From assembly GCA_030603245.1 (NCBI GenBank), contig JAUVYE010000006.1:1-34967 (forward strand): 34,967 bases of DNA. Direction: 5' to 3'. Below the pieces are notes generated by a model that was not told the origin of the DNA, did no database searches, and saw only the letters and a list, made by a program, of their open reading frames with translations. The number at the start of each line of letters is the position of its first letter. The first letter of the stretch is position 1. Position numbers and translations under genes: made by a program. Source of the DNA: a bacterium. GTDB lineage: Bacteria > Patescibacteriota > Minisyncoccia > Minisyncoccales > DG-74-3. Shown here piece by piece: positions 30,878-34,967 of the stretch.

Positions 30878-31707
30878 TAAATTTACAAGGGGAAAAAGAG
30901 CCTTTTTCTTTTCAAAAGGTTTATCGATCTGCAAGGCGGGTGGGGGCTTCTAAAAAAGTAGCTCAAAAAATTGCTGATAGCATTAAAAAAGACTTGCGTA
31001 TTGATGGAATAAAAACCAGTGAAATTTTTAAGAAAGTTAAAAAACAGCTTAGACAACAAGAACCCCAAGCTGCTTTAAGGTTTAATTTAAAGCAAGGAAT
31101 GAGAAAACTAGGACCAACTGGTTTTCCTTTTGAGAAATATGTTGGAAAGATTTTCAATAGAAATGGCTTTCGAGTTCAATTAAATCAACATATTCCTGGT
31201 CTTTGCACTTCTTATGAAATAGATTTCTTGGCCAAAAAAGGCAATCTATTGTATATTGGTGAATGCAAATATCGTAATGATCCTGGTGGGAGAACACACC
31301 TAGATACTGCTTTGGCTAATTATGCTCGTTTTTTGGATATTAAAAAGGGAAGGTTTTTTCAAAAAACATTTAAAAATCTGAGGATCAAAAGCTTGCTTGT
31401 TACCAACACTAAATTAACTAGTCGGGCTATTCGTTATTCAGAATGTGTAGGAGTTGAATGTTTGGGTTGGAAATATCCTAAAAATCAAGGATTAGAACAT
31501 ATAATAGATACCAAGGAATTATATCCAATTACTATCTTGCCTTCTTTAAGAAATTATTTAGCTAAGATTTTTGTTTCTCAAAACATAATGATGGCCGAAG
31601 ATATTTTAAAGCTTGATATAGAAAAGTTTGCTAAAAAAACAAGAGTTCCTCTAAAGCATTTAATACCTTTGGTTAGAGAAGCAAGAATCTTATTGGAAAA
31701 AAATTGA
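30850..31707 (+). CDS. ATP-cone fused to Mrr-like PD-(D/E)XK nuclease
   Basis: A 285-residue two-domain protein. The N-terminal ~85 residues resemble an ATP-cone, the (d)ATP-sensing module of ribonucleotide reductases (VINLQGEKEPFSFQKVYRSARRVGAS). The middle part has a nuclease core with D125 (YEIDFLAKKG) and E138-C-K140 (YIGECKYR), like Mrr-type restriction endonucleases; an earlier acidic residue may be E96. The C-terminal ~85 residues are helical. The start at 30850 lies inside the previous nuclease gene and is needed for the ATP-cone. Function, perhaps nucleotide-gated DNA cleavage, is inference. Confidence 0.8.
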   Translation: MQKTTKNYVINLQGEKEPFSFQKVYRSARRVGASKKVAQKIADSIKKDLRIDGIKTSEIFKKVKKQLRQQEPQAALRFNLKQGMRKLGPTGFPFEKYVGKIFNRNGFRVQLNQHIPGLCTSYEIDFLAKKGNLLYIGECKYRNDPGGRTHLDTALANYARFLDIKKGRFFQKTFKNLRIKSLLVTNTKLTSRAIRYSECVGVECLGWKYPKNQGLEHIIDTKELYPITILPSLRNYLAKIFVSQNIMMAEDILKLDIEKFAKKTRVPLKHLIPLVREARILLEKN

Positions 31708-31721
31708 GAAAAAGATAAAAT
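31693..31721 (+). promoter_or_regulatory. Possible promoter of the nitroreductase gene
   Basis: TTGGAA (31693-31698), 17-bp spacer, TAAAAT (31716-31721). Predicted +1 is about 31728, 19 nt before the ATG. Confidence 0.45.
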
Positions 31722-31746
31722 AGATTAAGTAAATAAAATTGATAAA

Positions 31747-32262
31747 ATGCAAATACATGAAGCTATAAAAAATAGAAGAAGCGTAAGAGCTTATAAGTCA
31801 GACCCAGTCCCAGAACAAAGTTTGAGAAAAGTTTTAGAAGCTGCCAGATTAGCTCCTTCAGCCCATAATGATCAGGATTGGAAATTTATAATTATTAAAG
31901 ATATTAAAAAAAGAAAACAATTGGCTCAAGCAGCTCGATCCCAAAGCTTTATTGCAGAAGCTCCAGTTGTAATAGCGGCTGTAGCTTTAAACCCAGAAAG
32001 AGTTATGAGTTGCGAAATTCCAGCTTATGCAATCAATCTAACTATTGCTGTAGACCATATGACCTTACAAGCCTGTGAACAGGGGTTGGGAACTTGCTGG
32101 ATAGGTGCTTTTTCCCAAGAAGAAGTAAAAAAGATTTTGAAGATTCCAGATAAATATAAAGTTGTGGCCTTATTGCCCCTTGGATTCCCAGCTGATTCTC
32201 CTAGGCCAAAAACAAGAAAAAGTCTTGAAGAAATTATTTGTTATGAAAATTTTAATGAATAA
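31747..32262 (+). CDS. Nitroreductase-family flavoprotein
   Basis: A 171-residue FMN-dependent oxidoreductase. MQIHEAIKNRRSVRAYKSDPVP, ARLAPSAHNDQDWKFI and ACEQGLGTCWIGAF are typical of the nitroreductase fold. The protein is compact, with ends suited to a dimer. The substrate cannot be read from sequence. Confidence 0.9.
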   Translation: MQIHEAIKNRRSVRAYKSDPVPEQSLRKVLEAARLAPSAHNDQDWKFIIIKDIKKRKQLAQAARSQSFIAEAPVVIAAVALNPERVMSCEIPAYAINLTIAVDHMTLQACEQGLGTCWIGAFSQEEVKKILKIPDKYKVVALLPLGFPADSPRPKTRKSLEEIICYENFNE

Positions 32263-32265
32263 AAC

Positions 32266-32709
32266 ATGTCTCAATTAAAATCAGTATTGTCTAATAAAGC
32301 ATTGATAATTGCTATTATAGCTTGGTTTATTGCTCAATTTTTTAAATTTATCATAACTGCTGTTAAAAAAAGAAAGTTTGATTTTACTTTACTTGTATCC
32401 ACAGGTGGTTTTCCAAGTTCGCACACTGCGATTGTTGGTGCTTTAGCTACAAGTATTGGGCTTAATTTTGGACTTGGTTCTCCTTTTTTTGCTATTTCAG
32501 TAGTCATGGCTTCAGTTGTAATGTCTGACGCTCGAGGCATCAGGAGAGCAGCTGGAAAACAGGCCCAGATTTTAAATAAAATTATTGATGATTTATATCA
32601 AAAAAGAGAATTAAAAATAGAGAGATTAAAAGAACTTTTAGGACATACTCCTTTTGAAGTGTTTTCTGGAGCAATCTTGGGAATTTTTATAGCTCTTTTA
32701 TTAAATTAA
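32266..32709 (+). CDS. Divergent PAP2-family membrane protein (DUF212, YuiD-like)
   Basis: A 147-residue membrane protein. It has a hydrophobic N terminus, the GGFPSSHTAIVGALATSIG motif reminiscent of phosphatidic acid phosphatase type 2, then SVVMSDARGIRRAAGKQA and GHTPFEVFSGAILGIFIALLL. It may act on lipid phosphates such as undecaprenyl phosphate; this is unproven for the family. Confidence 0.9.
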   Translation: MSQLKSVLSNKALIIAIIAWFIAQFFKFIITAVKKRKFDFTLLVSTGGFPSSHTAIVGALATSIGLNFGLGSPFFAISVVMASVVMSDARGIRRAAGKQAQILNKIIDDLYQKRELKIERLKELLGHTPFEVFSGAILGIFIALLLN

Positions 32710-32729
32710 TATTAATAAACTTAAACAAT

Positions 32730-33518
32730 ATGGATCAAACAAGTAAAAAATGGACAAAACATCATAAATACATCAAAAGCAAAAAACATTGTTTTTTTGC
32801 CTTACTTAGTATTTTAATAATCATTGTTATTCTTTCTGTTTCTGTTGATGTTTATAATAAAATTAAAGTTGATTCTGAAAACAGAATTACTGTTTCTGGA
32901 ACAGGTAAGGTTTATTCAAAGCCAGATTTAGCTCTAACAAGTTTTTCAGTTATTACAGAAGCTAAAACAGTAGCACAAGCTCTTACTCAAAATACTGAAC
33001 AAATGAATCAAATAATAAGCTTTATAAAGGGGCAGGGAGTAGAAGATAAAGATTTAAAAACTATTGATTTTAATATTTATCCTCGTTATGAATGGCAGGA
33101 AAAAACAGAGATTCCTCCATATCCATCAGGAAAAAGGGTTTTGGTTGGGTATGAAGTACGTCAATCTCTTCAGGTTAAAATAAGAGAATTAACAAAAATA
33201 GGAGAGATTATTCAGGGAGCAGCAGATTCTGGGGCTAATGAGGTGGGAAGCTTACAATTTACTGTTGATGATCAAGATGAATTAAAAAATCAAGCTAGAG
33301 AAAAAGCTATTGAACAGGCAAAAGAAAAAGCTAAAGAATTAGCCTCTCAATTAGGAATAAAATTAGTAAGGATTACCAGTTTCAATGAAAGCGGCATTAT
33401 TCCCCGTACTTATTTATTAGAAGGGTCAGAAGCTGCAATGGGAGGGGGAGCGCCTGAAATAGAAATAGGGGAAAGTAAAATAGAAGTAACAGTAACTCTT
33501 ACTTACGAAATTAAATAA
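32730..33518 (+). CDS. SIMPL-domain (DUF541) protein
   Basis: A 262-residue protein with one N-terminal membrane helix (about 22-45) and an extracytoplasmic SIMPL domain: ITVSGTGKVYSKPDLALTSFSV, VEDKDLKTIDFNIYPRYEW and VGYEVRQSLQVKIREL. The family forms oligomeric surface or periplasmic assemblies with no firm role. It is followed two bases later by a small unknown gene. Confidence 0.9.
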   Translation: MDQTSKKWTKHHKYIKSKKHCFFALLSILIIIVILSVSVDVYNKIKVDSENRITVSGTGKVYSKPDLALTSFSVITEAKTVAQALTQNTEQMNQIISFIKGQGVEDKDLKTIDFNIYPRYEWQEKTEIPPYPSGKRVLVGYEVRQSLQVKIRELTKIGEIIQGAADSGANEVGSLQFTVDDQDELKNQAREKAIEQAKEKAKELASQLGIKLVRITSFNESGIIPRTYLLEGSEAAMGGGAPEIEIGESKIEVTVTLTYEIK

Positions 33519-33519
33519 T

Positions 33520-33885
33520 ATGCGTTTTAGTTTGCCCAAAGATGAAAAGAATATGCTTTGGACAAGTCATGTTAAGAGAAAGATGCGATATTATGGATTA
33601 TCAGAAAAGAGATTAAAACGAGTTTTGCGAAATCCCATCAGAATTGAGAAAGGTATTGCTCCCAACACACTTGCTGTTATGCAGTCTACTGGCACTAAAA
33701 AACATCCTACTGAGATTTGGTTGATGTACCAAACAATAAGCGAAAAACGAAAAGCGAAAAACACAAAATTTAAAAGAATTAGAATTATAAGTGCTTGGAG
33801 ATATCCTGGAATAAGCCCAAAAAGGGAACCGCCTCCAATACCAGAAGACATATTAAGAGAACTAAATACATTAATTAGTCAATAA
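33520..33885 (+). CDS. Small basic protein of unknown function (DUF4258-like)
   Basis: A 121-residue basic protein. WTSHVKRKMRYYGLSEKRLKRVLRNP is like the start of DUF4258 proteins, which relate to RelE/BrnT-type toxins. The C terminus has GISPKREPPPIPEDILREL. No antitoxin gene is adjacent. Could be an RNase-fold protein; I am unsure. Confidence 0.55.
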   Translation: MRFSLPKDEKNMLWTSHVKRKMRYYGLSEKRLKRVLRNPIRIEKGIAPNTLAVMQSTGTKKHPTEIWLMYQTISEKRKAKNTKFKRIRIISAWRYPGISPKREPPPIPEDILRELNTLISQ

Positions 33886-33891
33886 CATTTT

Positions 33892-34215
33892 ATGTTTAAA
33901 AAGATTCTTGGTTTAACTTTATTGGCATTTGGACTTCTAATCATTGTTTGGTCGCTTTATTCTTCTTACAATATTTTTACGGGTCAAGCTGAAATACCTG
34001 AGGTTTTCACAATGTCTGAAAAAGAAAACTTGCAAGGTCCAGAAAGCGAATTTGAAAAAATAATTAATCAAGCCATGGGTGAACAATTAAAAGGTATTTT
34101 GTCTTTAGATTTTCTACCTCAGCTTTTTAGTCTAATGGCTTGGGCAATGTTTAGTGGTTTGGCAATATTTGCTGGAAGCCAAATCTCTGGCCTAGGCATT
34201 AATCTTTTAAAATAG
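33892..34215 (+). CDS. Small membrane protein of unknown function
   Basis: A 107-residue protein with an N-terminal helix (about 5-23) and a C-terminal helix (about 78-97) separated by an acidic extracytoplasmic loop. I do not recognise the family. It is followed by another membrane-protein gene with a one-base gap. Confidence 0.6.
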   Translation: MFKKILGLTLLAFGLLIIVWSLYSSYNIFTGQAEIPEVFTMSEKENLQGPESEFEKIINQAMGEQLKGILSLDFLPQLFSLMAWAMFSGLAIFAGSQISGLGINLLK

Positions 34216-34216
34216 C

Positions 34217-34615
34217 ATGATTCAAATAGTTCAAAAACAAAATATTCTGGTTCAATGGGTTTTTTGGCATTTTATTGAAATGCCTAAAAATATTTTAAAG
34301 AGCTGGAAAGATATTTTTAGATTTTATCTCAATTATTTTTCTATACCATTGCTTTTAAAAACTCTTTTTGCTCCCTGGAGACATAATCTTTCATCATACC
34401 CAAAAGGATTTGATCTTGGCGAGTATTTTGAAATTTTTATTTTTAATCTTATATCTCGAACCATAGGAGCTATTTTGAGATTTTTTTTGATACTAATTGG
34501 TATTTTGATAGAAATTTTGATAATCTTTTTTGGTCTTATTATGTTTTTAGCATGGTTTATATTGCCGATATTTTTAATTTTTGGTCTTTATCATAGTTTT
34601 AGAATTTTCTTTTGA
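34217..34615 (+). CDS. Membrane protein of unknown function
   Basis: A 132-residue protein. FYLNYFSIPLLLKTLFAPWRHN is the most conserved-looking segment, followed by a long hydrophobic C-terminal region with two or more helices (ILRFFLILIGILIEILIIFFGLI onward). An internal ATG giving MPKNILKSW at residue 22 could be the real start. Function unknown. Confidence 0.6.
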   Translation: MIQIVQKQNILVQWVFWHFIEMPKNILKSWKDIFRFYLNYFSIPLLLKTLFAPWRHNLSSYPKGFDLGEYFEIFIFNLISRTIGAILRFFLILIGILIEILIIFFGLIMFLAWFILPIFLIFGLYHSFRIFF

Positions 34616-34618
34616 ATT

Positions 34619-34967
34619 ATGAAAAATAAAAAAGCGTTTACACTTATTGAACTTTTAGTGGTTATTGCTGTAATTGGAATGTTGGCTAGTATTGTGTTAG
34701 TTTCTCTAGGTCCAGCTAGAGAAAAGGGTCGAATTGCCAGGGGTTTACAATTTGAAGATTCAGTAAGAGCAGGGCTGCAAGATTCAATTGTTGGTTGGTG
34801 GAGTTTTGATGAAAACCAAGGAAACTCTGCTCACGATAGTTGGGAAGGTAATGATGTAAATCTTAGTGGTGGTTGGGTAGAAGGTATTCGGGGTTCTGCT
34901 TACCAATTTGTTGGAACCGGTTGGGTTTCAACAGATTTTGGAAAAGGCATTGGAGAGGGAACAACTT
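34619..34967 (+). CDS. Type IV prepilin-like protein with LamG-like domain (3' end cut by window)
   Basis: The frame from ATG 34619 runs off the right edge; 116 residues are visible. The N terminus KKAFTLIELLVVIAVIGMLAS is a classical class III signal with Glu at +5 of the mature pilin. After about residue 55, GWWSFDENQGNSAHDSW and then FVGTGWV resemble the start of a concanavalin/LamG-type fold. It would be exported and assembled or displayed on the surface, possibly binding carbohydrate. Confidence 0.85.
   Translation, partial: MKNKKAFTLIELLVVIAVIGMLASIVLVSLGPAREKGRIARGLQFEDSVRAGLQDSIVGWWSFDENQGNSAHDSWEGNDVNLSGGWVEGIRGSAYQFVGTGWVSTDFGKGIGEGTT

Noticed and set aside
1-34967. CRISPR arrays, insertion sequences, prophage or TGA recoding.
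   Set aside because: No regularly spaced repeats, no transposase or integrase, no phage block, and TGA acts as stop at the ends of dnaE, rpsP, trmD and rpmG.

Overview
The window looks like a piece of a Candidate Phyla Radiation (Patescibacteria) genome, most likely of the Parcubacteria kind. I infer this from the AT-rich base composition, very tight gene packing, families typical of that group (DUF5667 proteins, standalone EF-Tu-domain-2 proteins, LamG-type prepilins), lysine- and glutamate-rich tails on ribosomal proteins, and the frequent lack of Shine-Dalgarno sequences. TGA is used as a normal stop codon, so the code appears to be table 11. No gap between genes exceeds about 300 bases.

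Region by region. (1) 1-4732, minus strand: a threonine-tRNA operon. A strong promoter overlapping the dnaE stop codon drives a 17-codon leader ORF containing five consecutive Thr codons. It is followed by two competing hairpins, the second an intrinsic terminator, then a small membrane protein, threonyl-tRNA synthetase, a secreted coiled-coil/Kazal protein and MiaB (cut by the window edge). This reads as a classical ribosome-mediated attenuator controlling thrS and is the main discovery of the window. (2) 4729-7893, minus: DNA polymerase III alpha. (3) 7942-11745, plus: RNase HII, bL32, NusB, RNase III, bS16, a KH RNA-binding protein and TrmD. (4) 11735-12200: tRNA-Tyr, tRNA-Thr, bL33, tRNA-Trp. 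(5) 12209-15661: a MacAB-like export system. (6) 15718-17726: a holin-like membrane protein (minus), protein-isoaspartate methyltransferase and MltG. (7) 17751-19050: the L10 leader with a switchable terminator, rplJ and an N-terminally extended rplL. (8) 19058-20523, minus: a DHH-family protein with a consensus promoter and a hairpin over its ribosome binding site. (9) 20534-22627, minus: a membrane protein with PP2C-like and propeller-like parts. (10) 22689-26511: tRNA-Val, a winged-helix-like protein, acylphosphatase, a Cas4/RecB-like nuclease, RarA and type 2 IPP isomerase. (11) 26594-34967: an EF-Tu-domain-2 protein, an FAD protein, ASCH, tRNA-binding, HD and DUF167 proteins, two overlapping PD-(D/E)XK nuclease genes (one fused to an ATP-cone), nitroreductase, a divergent PAP2-like protein, SIMPL protein, small membrane proteins and the start of a prepilin.

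Two threads connect the regions. The first is RNA-level regulation: a threonine attenuator, an L10 attenuator and a hairpin-masked RBS. The second is promoter compactness: several genes have an extended -10 element placed so that transcription would begin 0-8 nt before the start codon, and intrinsic terminators are sometimes fused directly to the next promoter. All assignments come from reading the sequence; no database search was run.
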